Shown here: piece after piece, positions 37,746 through 49,292 of the stretch
Position numbering within the stretch: the first letter of the stretch is position 1
Layout of the letters: every line of letters starts with the position of its first letter
Assembly: GCF_021869535.1 (NCBI RefSeq)
Contig: NW_026262738.1
Span: 1 to 64,000 of the forward strand
Direction of reading: 5' to 3'
DNA: 64,000 bases
Source of the DNA: Mytilus californianus
Taxonomy: Eukaryota; Mollusca; Bivalvia; Mytilida; Mytilidae
The notes under the pieces: generated by a model
What the model was told of the DNA's origin: nothing
The model's input: the letters and a program-made list of their open reading frames with translations, nothing else
Databases searched by the model: none
Program-made: the position numbers and the translations under genes

Positions 37746-38715
37746 TTCGCTCACAATGAACTCGAATGCATTCAAGAACCAGTAAATTTATAGGAACCGT
37801 AAATATACTTTTACTCGATCTTGAAAAAACTATATTATAAAAAAAAACTTGTGCTCTCGTCAGGTCGGTAGATAAATGACATGCTCATCATAACCATAAA
37901 AGCAAATGCTTAAAAACAAACAGCGGTCACACGAAGGATTCAAACGTGTTTGTCTAGTAAAGTGTTTGTGTAGGTATTTGGTCATCTTTGTTTAATTCAT
38001 TCATGAATTGTCTTGACCCGTGCATTTTGTTGACTGTTGCTTGATAAGGGCGCTTGTATAAATTGCACATCCTTGAAATGTTCTAGATTTCTGGTTCACT
38101 TTATATACGACTTTTCCACAGAAATTATGGTTATTTGGTTCCTATCTAATTGTCGTTTACACCGCATGACATTTTCGTCATTAAATATGGTGGAAATATA
38201 TTGCATATTCTGAGAAATTGTGTATGTATTTTTTATTGATATACTTAGCAGGAAAGCAAATTACAAAAATATGCATTTAAACATGCGTCTTTCAAAAAAT
38301 TAAGTGGAAATTGCATGACAGTGTACATGGTTAATATTTCGAGATTTCCATTTCCTGTTTTCAACTTTCTATCAACACGCTAAACTTGATTAGTAAAATA
38401 CCAGTCTATAATAGTACATAACATGAGATAATAGGTATGGACAAACATATAGCACAGTTCAGCAGGCTACTTCAACCATAAACAACCACCAATGCATTTT
38501 AAAGTTATTATATTCCTTTACGTCAGTGAATTGTGTAGTTTTAAATACAAAATATTCAGAATGCTTATTATTATGTAAGTATAATTACATGTTGTTTTTT
38601 TTTTTATCATTGGCGACTTTAAAAGTACAATGGTAAATCATGATACAATGTACCACTCTGCTGGTGAAGAGATGTTCAATTTGTATTTTCTGCTATGTTG
38701 AACTAATTATTGCAG
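37746..38715. other. Gene-free AT-rich DNA
   Basis: Nothing recognised. Confidence 0.4.
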
Positions 38716-39280
38716 TTAATATAAAAAAGAAGATGTGGTATGATTGCCAATGAGACAACTCTTCACAAGAGACCAAATGACACAGAAATTAACAACTATA
38801 GGTCACCGTACGGCCTTCAACAATGAGCAAAGCCCATACCGCACAGTCAGCTATAAAAGGCCCCGAAATGACAATGTAAAACAATTCAAACGAGAAAACT
38901 AACGGCCTAATTTATGTACAAAAAATGAACGAAAAACAAATTTGTAACACATAAACAAACGACAACCACTGGATTACAGGCTCCTTACTTGGGACAGGCA
39001 CATACATACAGAATGTGGCGGGGTTCAACATGTTAGCGGGATCCCAACCCTCCACCTAACCTGGGACAGTGGTTTAACAGTACAACATAAGAACGAACTA
39101 TAAAAATCAGTTGAAAGAGGCTTAACTCATCAGATGAATAAAAATACAAATACTACAAATACTACAAAGTGGACGTGGCCGGGTACTTGTACATCCAAAC
39201 AACAAAAAGACACTAAGTACAGATCTGAGAGTACTCGCAGTTACTGACAGCTAGTTCGAAGCCACTAACAAATAGTTTTA
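38716..39280 (+). repeat. Family A, most complete copy in the window
   Basis: Runs uninterrupted from gaagatgtggtatgattgcc through ggtcaccgtacggccttcaa, ggctataaaa-type and gtggcggggttcaacatgtt words, ccctccacctaacctgggac, aaaaatcagttgaaagaggc and ggtacttgtacatccaaaca to acagctagttcgaagccact. It is useful as the reference for the split and truncated copies elsewhere. The short duplication aatactacaaatactac (about 39150) is internal. No protein is encoded. Confidence 0.9.
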
Positions 39281-40141
39281 ATATGTAATTAAGTAACATG
39301 AAGTTGATTATTATGAAGTTGTTAAGGCAAATTTTTACCGATCTATTCTCATATGATAAAGAATTTCAAAGCAATTCGGCAGCTCCCGATTAATTGACGA
39401 TAAAACATATTCAGGACGAGGACAAATTGAATGATAAACCAATTAGGTAAGTACTGCGAAGTACTTAAATTTTGACTGCCAGACGAGTACAAATCAGGGT
39501 ATGTAGCATAGGGGCGAAATGATTTAAAATATGCAACTTAGGACCACGTTAAAAGTTGCGAGAAGAGTACATTCAATTGCAGGAACTGTGGTACTTTGTA
39601 AAGAATTTAACTTTAAATCAACCTTAACTGAAAATAAGTGTTTTTTTTTGTATCTATGCTGCAAAGCAAAACGGAATTTGACTGCATTTTTATTGTAAAT
39701 AATAATGTGCATTATTATACGATGGAATTACAACTCGCAAATACAAGCTGTTTATTAATAATGAGATATTTTATGTTCATTGTATTACTACGATCCCTAT
39801 TTAAAAAAAATCCAGTATCAGCCGTTTTACAAGTTTAATCTTCATTCAATATCGCGTTACGTCATTTAGAATTATTTCCATGGGTAAACACTGTTTTAGA
39901 AAGTGCCCATGGAAATATCAAAAGGGCAAAACGTCAAGATGAATGAAGATGAACAATAGAAAATAACTCTCCATTCCTGAAAAATAATGGAAAGTTTGAA
40001 CAAAAGATTTACGTTACAGGTGTATTTTAAGTTATCAATTTGAATACTAAAGAAGTTTAGTTTGTAACAAGAGAGATTCTTAATAAATAAAAGAAAGATG
40101 GTTTGAAATTGTAACATCGTACATTATTTTTTTTTTATTTC
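39281..40141. other. Gene-free DNA downstream of the receptor-like gene
   Basis: Contains a strong hairpin at 39874-39916, listed separately. The short frames on both strands show no domain. Confidence 0.4.
39874..39916. repeat. Hairpin with 11-bp perfect stem
   Basis: ATTTCCATGGG at 39874-39884 pairs with CCCATGGAAAT at 39906-39916. CACT and AGTG extend the stem on the loop side after a small bulge. Confidence 0.75.
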
Positions 40142-40229
40142 TTAAGAATAACTACCTTTCTCATTTTCTAATTTCTCATACAAATTTGGTATATCTTGAG
40201 CACTCAGTGCTTCATTATGGTCCACAGAA
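40142..40229 (-). CDS. Likely last exon of the Ig/FN3 receptor-like gene (cytoplasmic tail)
   Basis: On the minus strand a pyrimidine-rich acceptor (tttttatttgtattag) precedes an open stretch of 28 codons ending in TAA at 40142-40144. It reads SVDHNEALSAQDIPNLYEKL then ENEKGSYS. YEKL is a third YxxL motif after the two in the exon at 41.7 kb. AATAAA begins 3 bases past the stop (reverse complement at 40134-40139), which would suit a terminal exon. Alternatively the coding part ends at a donor inside the last codons (G|gtagtt at 40156), making a 74-bp internal exon. The acceptor leaves one base before the frame, so the exon needs a partner ending in phase 2. The exon at 41.7 kb can supply that if its donor is gtaata. 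The acidic, tyrosine-bearing sequence suits an intracellular signalling tail. Membership of the same gene is inferred from strand, order and motif type. Confidence 0.5.
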
Positions 40230-40321
40230 CTAATACAAATAAAAAGGAGAATGTTAAAAACAGATGCACTATAGTTACTGCACACATCTTTCCACAGTAA
40301 TTGGTCTCGAGCATTTCTATT

Positions 40322-40555
40322 ATCGGTTATTTTACGAAACATCGGTTGTGCGCAATATAATCGATATCAGAAGTTTAAAACAAATCCGTTTCATTTAGAA
40401 GCCATTTATTTCTTCAGATTTTCCCAAAAGGAGTAACAATTTGTTAAATTCACATTATTACTATGATGGTTTTGTACTTACATGTATTATAATGCACTTT
40501 AAACTTCTGATATCGATTATAGTGCGCACAACCGATGTTTCGTAAAATAACCGAT
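40322..40555. repeat. 58-bp inverted repeat with 118-bp loop
   Basis: Left arm 40322-40379 (starts ATCGGTTATTTTACGAAACA) pairs with right arm 40498-40555 with about one mismatch. It has the shape of a small MITE, but I see no clear target-site duplication. It lies in the intron upstream of the presumed last exon. Confidence 0.85.
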
Positions 40556-41697
40556 TGTAAACGATAAGGTAAGATTAGAGCTATCAATTATGAACTGGTT
40601 TGATTTACATGATACATTTTGACTGTTAATTCACATTTCATGAAATGTTTTTTTATCGTTATTCATGGATTTTTTCAAAAACTACGTTAGAAGGGTTTTA
40701 TTCTGTTTAGATATTTTTTTGGTTTAAAAGCTCCAAAGTGACACGGTTCTTGCATGCATTGCAGATACTTTTTTTACTTTTATTTCCAGGTTTATAAATT
40801 ATGGAGTTTATCTAAAACTAAGGGTGACACTCCATGAGGCAAGGTATGTCTATGACGATTTTGCTGTTATGTGAGGGCAATTTTATTCTCTCAAGCGTAA
40901 TTGGTTTGTTTTATTGCTTTTCAGAAGTGATCAAATATAAGAACTGCGACAATCAGCGTAGGTTGTAATTACTCGTAGTTTATTACAGACGAAAGATATA
41001 TCATCAAACATAATTTGATTGTATCTAAATATCTCCTTATTTAATTTGTACTTCTGTAGTTTTACAAGAAACGGCCGATTAAAGGATATGCATGTGAACG
41101 TATATATTATTCATCATATAAAAACTTACGATTTAGACGATGGCAGGCCTACAAGATATAAAAATATCAATTGTGATTGTTTTAATAACACATTTTCTGT
41201 TATGCAATTTGTAATGCACATACCGGATTTGTTTTAAACAGGTATCTGATGCAGTTAATATGGAGGTATAAGTATAATAGGTCAGCTTGATCGTGTGTGT
41301 AACGTGTGGTAAATTTAGTTCATGTTTGAAGAATTAATAATTAAAGATGAATAACAGCGAAAAGTATGCTACTCTAATATATCAATACATTGCATATCCT
41401 TTTGGTATCTATATGTAAGCATTATCAAGAAGAATTTATGACATTCACCGGATACTAAATGTATACTGTTTTTAAATTAAACCCGATTTAAGTAAACAAA
41501 CAATAAGTAATTTACTGCAAAGCCAATTTTTCTTCTTTCTTTCTTTATTAATTGTTTGATATTTGTTGTTGTTGTTTGTCTTACCGGAATGATTTGTATT
41601 CAGCAACTCACTCAATAAAGCTTACATTCTTCTACAATTATTTTACCCACCAGATATACATGTACGTGTAATGTGTTCTATAGTAATATTCTATTAC
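40556..41697. other. Presumed intron
   Basis: AT-rich and without recognisable coding or repeat sequence. The 72-codon plus-strand frame at 41019-41237 has no domain. Confidence 0.4.
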
Positions 41698-41775
41698 ACA
41701 CCTTTATGATTATCTAAATCATCATACACTTCAACAGCGTCTTTGGTTCCAAGTGATTCATAGGTTTTACTAGTT
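41698..41775 (-). CDS. Cytoplasmic-tail exon with an ITAM-like motif
   Basis: On the minus strand an acceptor (gtatattgcag) is followed by one open frame, TSKTYESLGTKDAVEVYDDL then DNHK, about 24 codons. The other two frames contain stops. YESL and YDDL are separated by eight residues (41715-41762), which fits the ITAM pattern YxxL/I-x(6-8)-YxxL/I that recruits tandem-SH2 kinases such as Syk/ZAP-70 once phosphorylated. Two donors are possible: gtgtgt after 41702 (phase 1) or gtaata after 41698 (phase 2). The second joins in frame to the exon at 40142-40229. The exon lies 2.5 kb downstream of the FN3 exon on the same strand, as expected for a membrane receptor tail, but the transmembrane exon between them was not found. 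Bivalve Ig/FN3 receptors often have tyrosine-rich tails, so this is plausible. Signalling through it is inference. Confidence 0.6.
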
Positions 41776-44275
41776 CTGCAATATACACAGACAAGTCATA
41801 TCAATTTACTCCATATAAAAATGTAATCAAAATGGAACCACCATGAGAAAAATAGATGAATCTTGACGATTAACTTGATTTCATTAGTAATGCATCTAAT
41901 GTTATTTTAAACAAAAAACAAAATAAAAAGTAGACGAGGTAATCAATGTATTATTACACATGATATAATTAAAAAGAAAGAAAACACACACTTACCAATA
42001 TGATCACGTCAAAAAGAGTTGAAAACTATTTATAATAAAAGTAATACAAAATAAATCTTAATCTTAATTTTCTTTTTATTAACCTATAACTATTAAGTAA
42101 TAATCCAAACAATGTCAATGTTTATCCCGTATCACTGAGCCTCACCACCAAGGGAACCATGTTCAAAAATTTCATATTATATAGTATAACTCTATATTCT
42201 CCGATTCTATGCTAGTTTTCTTTTATTCTTGTGCTATACCGTGAGATAAAGGAAAGTACACAAGGGTGTCTTGAAATATATTGGTTTTAATCTTTTACCA
42301 GCTATTTACGAGGAACTAACATTTGTGTAAATAAATTGGACGATGAAAATATGACTATCTTAAATATATTATGATTCAAGTTTTCACGTTAATCAGACGC
42401 ATATGACTATTTACGATTTTTATCCATCTATATCTCTCTACTGGGTATACCATTTGATGATGTTGGTACAAATACCTTTGAACGTTTAGTTTGTTTTCTT
42501 ACATTGGTGTAACAAATACTTTAGAATCTCACGACAAAGCAACTGAATAAATGAGCAAATCTGTTTACAGAATTAGTCCAAGAAATCCGTAACACTTAAT
42601 TTTCAGTTCCAAATATTGTATTGATAATCATGGAACGATTACATTAAAAAAACAGATAGACAAGAATGGAATCTTGGGGAACTAATAATGACACTGTAAT
42701 TTTGGACTAAAGATTGCCTTGCAACAGGTCACATATAATTAATGCAAGAAGTTCTTACTTAGACATTAGGGGACGCCCATTCGATTTTTTTAGTAGGCAG
42801 GATTCATTGCGCTTGGATTTTTTATTTGCTAGTGTAACTAGAGATTCTTATAAAGCCGCACAATCCTGATACCACAAGGTGTGTTATACGACAATAAAAA
42901 CCTTAAAATATGCATTATCTGACTTACATACCTAGAATATTATTTTCTGCAAAAAAAGAAGGAAATGTATTCTATTTTACCGATCATTTTAAGTTGGATA
43001 TTCTTTTCTTATTCGTTTACGTTTAAACACACCCTACGGCTGATTTATATTTTGAAATAAAACTCACATTTTAACCTAGATAGAAACTATAAAAATCACT
43101 GTCCAGTTACAATAAAAATATTACTAAAAACGCATTAAGCAAGGAACAAATAAATTGTTACCGTGTATGAAAAATACAAGTCACTTTGTAAGTAATTTAT
43201 CATAATATTAACCTTATAAAACGGGGAACCTAGGAAAGCAGAATATTTATATTACTATTCACAACGATGTTTTTTTCTCTCTTTTGTCTGAAATAATTGA
43301 GAATCAGGAAAAATATAAACCCCCTCTTCCCCCCCGCCCCCTCCACCCACATTATAAAGTTCGTGGCTGTTCCCTTATGGAAAATTGGAATATTTGGTCA
43401 TTTGATATACATATGTAGTAAAGGTATGTATAAAAAAAACTGGCACGACGAGAGCACGAATCATAAGGGACATGTAACACAAAAAATGGACATCCATAGA
43501 TCCAAGTACGACTTCCAATACAGCATGAATCAATAAGGTTGCATTTTTTTATTTTAAAAAATCATACACACAAAGAGGATAAATTTGGCTTTTTTTTTAA
43601 ATTGTAATGAAACATTTTTATTATCAAATTCTTCTCGCATAATGTCCCTTTATTGTAGCAATAAATGAACAAACATTCACATCATTTTTTAAAAGTTGAA
43701 ATGTGCGATAACGACGTTTTCTGGTATTTCAGTCTATTAAACAGAAAACAGGATTTTTCTTCCTAAAACATATTAAAGATGGAAAATTGAAAAGTAAACT
43801 CCCAATTGGCAACATACACGATTACTGTTAACATGATTAAGATAAATCGGGTGTATTTTTCTGAGCATCCCTTCTGGGCATGGTGCAAAAATATAAGTTT
43901 TGGTTTAGAAATATTTTACTAAGTATCATTCGATATACAACAGAAACATCTGAAACTTGAAATTAAAAGATTATACTACCAAACAAATAAATGTCGAAAA
44001 TTGTTTTTAAAATTTTCAGAAAAAATCCTTTTATAATCAAGTGCAGATAATTATAATGAATTTGATAAAATAATTGGTGTTTTATTTTTATTTTTCACTC
44101 ACAAGTCATAATAAAAGAAAAACATCTGGTAAACTTTTTGGGAATTGAAATATTGAATATATAGTGTTTTGAATAATTTCACATTTACAGTGTATGCAAA
44201 CTAAATATAATTAGACTGCAGAATAATGTATTATTTTATTAGCTTTTGCAAAAACAGGTTATATTTCATCCAGAC
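41776..44275. other. Presumed intron(s); transmembrane exon expected but not seen
   Basis: If the FN3 and tail exons belong to one receptor, a membrane-spanning exon should lie here on the minus strand. I searched by eye for a splice-bounded hydrophobic stretch and found none. The region is AT-rich and shows no recognisable repeat. The 79-codon plus-strand frame at 43297-43536 is taken as chance. Confidence 0.4.
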
Positions 44276-44581
44276 CTGACTGTAGAGTTCTTGTTGTTTC
44301 AATATCTGTATGTTGGCTCTGGTTAAATTTATTTTTTGCATACATTCTCAATTCATATGATGTTATATCTTGAAGTCCTGACAAAGTGTAAGGGTTGGGT
44401 GTGGTGTCTTATTGCTTATCGGTTTTAATTTCCTGGTGCGTCCATTTATTAGTTCCACTAGTACGATATTCTACGTAGAAAGTTTGTGTATGTCCACCAT
44501 TATATCCAGGAATCCACTGAACTGTAAAACTGGTTTCGCTTAAACCGGTTATAGTAAAATATGATGGAATTTCTGGTGCAT
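44276..44581 (-). pseudogene. Fibronectin type III exon with an in-frame stop
   Basis: A minus-strand exon of 306 bases (102 codons) with phase 1 at both ends. The acceptor is tttaatttcag. The domain opens APEIPSYFTITGLSETSFTV and continues QWIPGYNGGHTQTFYVEYR, with the FN3 core Trp (TVQW) and the Y-x-V-x-Y strand. Then comes TAA at 44409-44411. The same frame resumes beyond the stop with YTLSGLQDITSYELRMYA, the FN3 L-x-P/D-x-T-x-Y-x-x-R signature, to TLQS. The break is therefore a single nonsense change, not a frameshift. The 3' boundary is G|gtctgg, a poor donor, perhaps also decayed. In related bivalve proteins this domain follows the last Ig domain and precedes the membrane segment, matching its place here. 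A stop at this point would remove half the domain and the whole tail. Confidence 0.75.
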
Positions 44582-44770
44582 CTGAAATTAAATTTTTTTT
44601 TCCGATATTTTTTTTCTTATTAACATGTTGATTGAATTCTTTTTTTTTAAATTTTTTTATCATTTTCAAGAATTACAACAAATACAACACATCAAAACAT
44701 ACATACAGTAATATTAGAAATAAATTTGAATATCTTTTTTATTTATAACAATAAACATTGTTGTAAATTC
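44582..44770. other. Intron sequence
   Basis: Low-complexity T-rich DNA upstream of the FN3 exon. The 86-codon frame starting here merely reads through the intron into the exon. Confidence 0.5.
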
Positions 44771-46905
44771 GTTTATATTTATATATATATATATATGGAA
44801 AGAGAATATAATTACGGAAAGAAAAGATAGTTTGAGTTAAATGTTATGTACCACACGAGAAGGGTAAAGTATTATATGAAAAAGGAAGAGGTAAAAAATA
44901 TCCTGTAAGATTTCAGTACATAATAAATTGTGCTATTAGATAAACTAATATATTATGTTTGTTTTGACAATAAGTATTTGTAAAAAATAAATGACAAATT
45001 AAATTATCAAAATAATTCTTTAAATGCATTCCACATGGTATCAAAGTGCTCTTTTCTTTTATTTTTGACTGCCATTATTTTTTCTAAATTGTACATATAT
45101 TTGAGCTTTTCTTTAATGGCACTAAGTAAAAGATCTTTTGAAAAACATCTACTGTTGTATATATATTGTTTCATGTATAGAAAAGTCAAATTATATGGGT
45201 CACCTTTTCGAACTTTTGATATATCTCCAAAAATTAAATTTAACTTATTCAATGGCAGGCTTACCCCACCAGATAGAAACCAATAATCAATATCTTGTAA
45301 AAAAAGTTTGGATAATCTCACAATTCCACAGAATATGTTCAACAGTTTCATCTTCTAATTTACAAAAAGTACATAAAAAGTTATCAATAAGTTATCAATT
45401 TATTTGTGGCAAGAATGATGTGGTTGATTCTGTACTGAAGCCACTGTAGTTTGGTATTGACAGTGAATGTAAAAGGTTGTTTGAATATATGTTTCCAAAT
45501 GAGATCTTCGCCTAATTTTTCACCCCACTTCAGTTGTCCTGTTGGAGTTACATGTTATTAATGAGTATTTTATACATATCTTTATAACCTTTTCTACTTT
45601 GAAAAAAGACTTGTAAGCAAGCTGGAATAAATGGACAACATAACTTATATGTATCTTTTTTGTAATTATTTGCTGCTTTTTTAATAGCAGAAATAACACT
45701 CATGTTATTCAAAAAATTTACATTGATTCGTAACATTTCCTATGCTCTGAATACATCTTTCCAAAAACTGTTTTTGATAAATAAACTAACTTGTTTGATA
45801 TACTGAACACCACAGTTAAATTTTTTTTCAATATCAGACATCAGAATACTTTGCCACTTATTATCTTTCTGAAAAATCCATCTTATCCATGATGATTTGA
45901 GTGCCATAGTAAAACTATAAAGATCTATCATTTTTAATCCACCCTCCAAATATTCTTTAATCATTACGTCCTTCTTCACTCTTTGGATAGGAGAGTTCCA
46001 TACAAATGTATAAAAAATTCATTAATTTTTTAGAATACACTGTCAGAAGGATTAGGCAAAGAAATAATAAGGTGGTTTAAAATAGGTAAAACAAGAGTTT
46101 TTATCACAGTTATTCTACCTATTACTGTAAGGTTTCTTTTTAGCCACTGTTTATTATGTTCTTAATCTGTATAATTTTATCATTATAGTTGATGTTGACA
46201 TTATTTTCTAAGTCCACGTCAAAATTTATACCAAGTAATTTAAAATTTGTCTCTCCCCATGAAAGGTTTTCTTCAGGGCATAAAATTACCTTGCTATACT
46301 TTTTACTTCCAATCCAAATAACTTGTGTTTTTGCAAAATGTTTATTCTAAACCAGATATTTTTGCAAACCAGTCCAATTCAGATAAGGATTCATATAAAG
46401 ATTTTTCACTACCATCTAAAATCAATGAGGTGTCATCAGCAAACTGTGACAACTTATGCTCAGCTTGATAACTTCAAGACCATAAATTTCCGTATTTCCT
46501 CTTATCTTTAGTGCAAGAATCTCAGCACATAGGATGAAAAGATAAGGTGAGAGCGTGTCGGCTTGTCGGCAGCCCCGACCTATGTTAAACAAATCTGAAA
46601 GGTTACCCCCTGTATAACTGTAGACTTGATACTATTATAAAATGCTTTTATCCAGTTGATAATTGATTCTCCAAAATTAAAGAACTTTAAAACATTTAGC
46701 CAGAAATCCCAAGAAATAGAATCAAAAGCTTTTTCAAAATCAATTAACAACAAGAGCCCAGGTATTTCATAATCTTCCGTGTATTGCATGATATCATATA
46801 AAAGCCTTATATTTTCTCCTATGTACCTCCCACTAATAAAACCAGTCTGATCTAAATTAATAAGTTTGTCAAGGACACTCTTAAATTGATTGAATTCTTA
46901 GCTTA
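44771..46905 (-). pseudogene. LINE (non-LTR retrotransposon) relic in an intron
   Basis: A 5'-truncated, broken reverse transcriptase on the minus strand, in the same direction as the host gene. In order from high coordinates: DQTGFISGRYIGENIRLLYD (about 46790-46860); the palm motif IDFEKAFDSISWDF (46721-46745); a degraded GDPLSPYLF-like block reading [11 protein letters not shown] (about 46530-46575), where the usual Gly-Asp is Ala-Asp; the catalytic FADD motif at 46432-46443; a GRITVIKTLVLP-like block near 46090-46135; EYLEGGLKMIDLYSFTMALK (about 45890-45955); and a C-terminal region ending FDTMWNAFKELF with a stop at 45007. Several frameshifts and stops separate these. An AT-dinucleotide run at 44775-44796 may mark the 3' end. 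I assign it to the non-LTR class with confidence but not to a clade. The plus-strand frames at 45035-45449 are antisense to it. Confidence 0.8.
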
Positions 46906-47039
46906 TTTTATAAAATGAATTCAAGTTTTACCCCAAAAAATAACGATTTTTAAAAACGGTAATACGTCATGTACTTATAATGGATTGAATAAACTAGAGT
47001 CTCTAAAAAGCCTGTGTCGATTACCTAGGTTTATGAGCA
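46906..47039. other. Intron sequence
   Basis: Nothing recognised between the LINE relic and the next repeat. Confidence 0.4.
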
Positions 47040-48175
47040 TCTCCAACATTGTGGACTAGAATAGAATTCATGACAAAAACCTTAATTTTTTGTTGATAAA
47101 TTTTTCTGTTTACAGTTTCTCTACATTTTCTTTAGTTTAAGCCCAAAACACAAAGAGCGGTACAAAATTATCATTTAAGTCAATCACTCCTATAAAGTGT
47201 AAAGCAACGATTTTTGCAATTTTAAACATATTTGTAAATCTTGTCTTGATGATCACGTTTGCTTTTTAAAGTGTCTATCTATCTTTTATAGTTTTCAAGA
47301 TAGAAGCCAAACACGTATAATAATGGTAAACATCGTCAAAATGAGCAAAAACTCATACAAAGGAGTCGACTGATGATTTCAGCTATCTGACTTACTTGTA
47401 AATCAAGTCTGGCTGATCACTTTTGCTTATTTATGATTATATCTATTATTGCTTTTCAGATATTAGACAAAAACGCAAAATAGATTGTAAAAATCGTTAT
47501 CTAAGGGCAATCACTCCAATAAGGGGTTGTCAGACAATTTCGAGAGTATTTACTTATTTGAAGATCTTGTCTTGGTGATAATGTTTGCTTAATATTTAAA
47601 TTTTTATCTATCTATTATAGTATTTCAGATATCAGCAATAACGCAAATAAATCGCCATTAAAGGGCAATAACTCGAATAAGGAATCGTCTGACGATTTCC
47701 ACCATTAGACTCATTTTTAGATCTTGTCTTGCTGATCATTTTGGTATATAAAGTTTCTCTCTATTTATAGTAGCTTTTCAGATATTAGGCAAAAATAAAA
47801 ACAATCGGTAAAATTCATCATTTAAGGGCAATAACTCCTATAAGAATTCGTTTGTCAGTTTTGAAGTAAATAAACAATAGATAAATCTCATCATTTTGAA
47901 CATTTCTGCCTCTTTCAGATTTTCTCTATTAATAGAAGTTTTCAAGATAATAGACCAAACTTGCATTTTACCCCTATGTTCTATTTTTAGCCATGTCAGA
48001 CTTGTTTGTTGGCAAGTTGGGTCATCGGACACATATTAAAAACTGGATACCCTAATAATGATTGTGGCCAAGTTTTGGTAAATTTCAGAGGAGAAGATTT
48101 GTGTTAAAGTTAACGATGACGGACGCCAAGTGATGAATAAAACTTACTTGGCCTTTCAGGCGAGATGAGCTAAAA
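47040..48175. repeat. Bivalve repeat with ~160-bp internal tandem units
   Basis: The landmark aagggcaataactcc (or close variants) occurs at about 47185, 47345, 47504, 47663 and 47824, a spacing near 160 bp. Between them lie gtctgacgatttc, cttgtcttgctgatca and tttcagatattaggcaaaaa. The copy ends in gacggacgccaagtgatgaa, acttacttggcctttcaggc and gagatgagctaaaa, a terminus I recall from many bivalve introns. The 64-codon minus-strand frame at 47838-48032 is repeat sequence. Confidence 0.75.
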
Positions 48176-48259
48176 ATGAAGGAAATGCATATTTTTGTAA
48201 AAATAAAACGTCACGTCAAGTTGTTTAATGAAATACTACGCAAAATAATCGTTACTTAC

Positions 48260-48595
48260 TTGCAGATTCCAGAGTCACTTCATGCTCTACATACTGTTTA
48301 CCATAATGAAGACGTAAGGTGTAATTGGTAAAATCAACCTCCTGTAGATCACTTATAGTCAGCGTAACTCTGTAACCATCCAGCTGTACTTCTATGCCAC
48401 GAAACACATCTTTAACTATGGTAGATTCTTCCTTGGTGACATACTTGTTTGAAACTAGATGTAAATTACCTATATACCAACTTTTATTGGAATACTTTGG
48501 CATACTGTACACATTTACTTTTAGTTCAGTACTTATACCAAACTTTCCATACTGTGTAGAACAGTCTTTGTTGTCAGCTGATATCACTGGTTGAG
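48260..48595 (-). CDS. Membrane-proximal Ig-like exon, intact
   Basis: A minus-strand exon of 336 bases (112 codons), phase 1 at both ends, between acceptor ctatgtgtttag and a consensus donor gtaagt. It is open throughout. The sequence starts QPVISADNKDCSTQYGKFG, has the strand-C Trp in KSWYIG, and then VFRGIEVQLDGYRVTLTISD and LQEVDFTNYTLRLHYG, the D-x-x-x-Y-x-L region of an Ig fold. The two canonical Ig cysteines are not in place: the F strand reads NYTLRL and the B strand VNVYS. It is therefore a cysteine-poor Ig-like domain, as I recall for the last Ig before FN3 in related bivalve proteins. It should lie outside the cell next to the FN3 domain. Being intact while its neighbours are broken argues that inactivation, if real, is recent. 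Confidence 0.7.
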
Positions 48596-49292
48596 CTAAA
48601 CACATAGAAACCGATTTCCCTAACATTATATTTCAGTCATGTTAAATGCCAAATTTGTAGTGGGTAAATTGGAAGTTAAGTGATAGTAAACAATGATGGC
48701 CAGGCTATAAGAGGCTATAACTAAATGTAAAAGGACTAGTATATGCACTTTGTAAATATCGAACTATTTTTAAATAAATATTTCAAGTGTTTTTGCTGAA
48801 TAACAGTATTTTATACTAAAGCAAAAAAAAAAAAAAACAAGCAGTTTTAAAGAAACAACTTCATCTGCCTTTGTTCGTGTACAAAAACAAAATACAGTGA
48901 AAATAAACAAGACTTAAAGATCTCAACAACAGATATATGTGAATATATAGATGTATCGAAGTCAAAATTGTCCAATATTTCAAACGCAAAAACAGATTTC
49001 TTATTTGCATAAAAATATAAACAAAAATATATTATGTATTAGTATAGGAGAAAGTCGTACTTTTATTTGTAAGTTTTTTTTTAATGAAAAACGTTTTATG
49101 CCATTGAAAATGCTACGTATACGATACCAAAGACTTCATGTTAGAGTGTGCATAAACTGCTATAAACTGGCTTATCTTTAAATATTATTATTATTTTATG
49201 TAGCAATAATCTGTTAAACCATTTATGACTAAAATGAAGAATAAATCAACACACATAAATGGTTGTAGTCCTCTGTATTAAATATACCTTAC
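48596..49292. other. Intron between two Ig exons
   Basis: AT-rich and without repeats that I recognise. The 76-codon plus-strand frame at 48951-49181 is taken as chance. Confidence 0.5.

Noticed and set aside
41996..42025. 30-bp minus-strand microexon with good acceptor and donor
   Set aside because: Its only open frame ends in phase 0, which does not join to the tail exon at 41775, and the peptide is not a membrane segment.
43297..43536. 79-codon plus-strand frame in the presumed receptor intron
   Set aside because: It is on the opposite strand, begins in a C-rich low-complexity run and has no recognisable domain.
45035..45449. Plus-strand frames of 83 and 103 codons
   Set aside because: They are antisense to the C-terminal part of the LINE relic.
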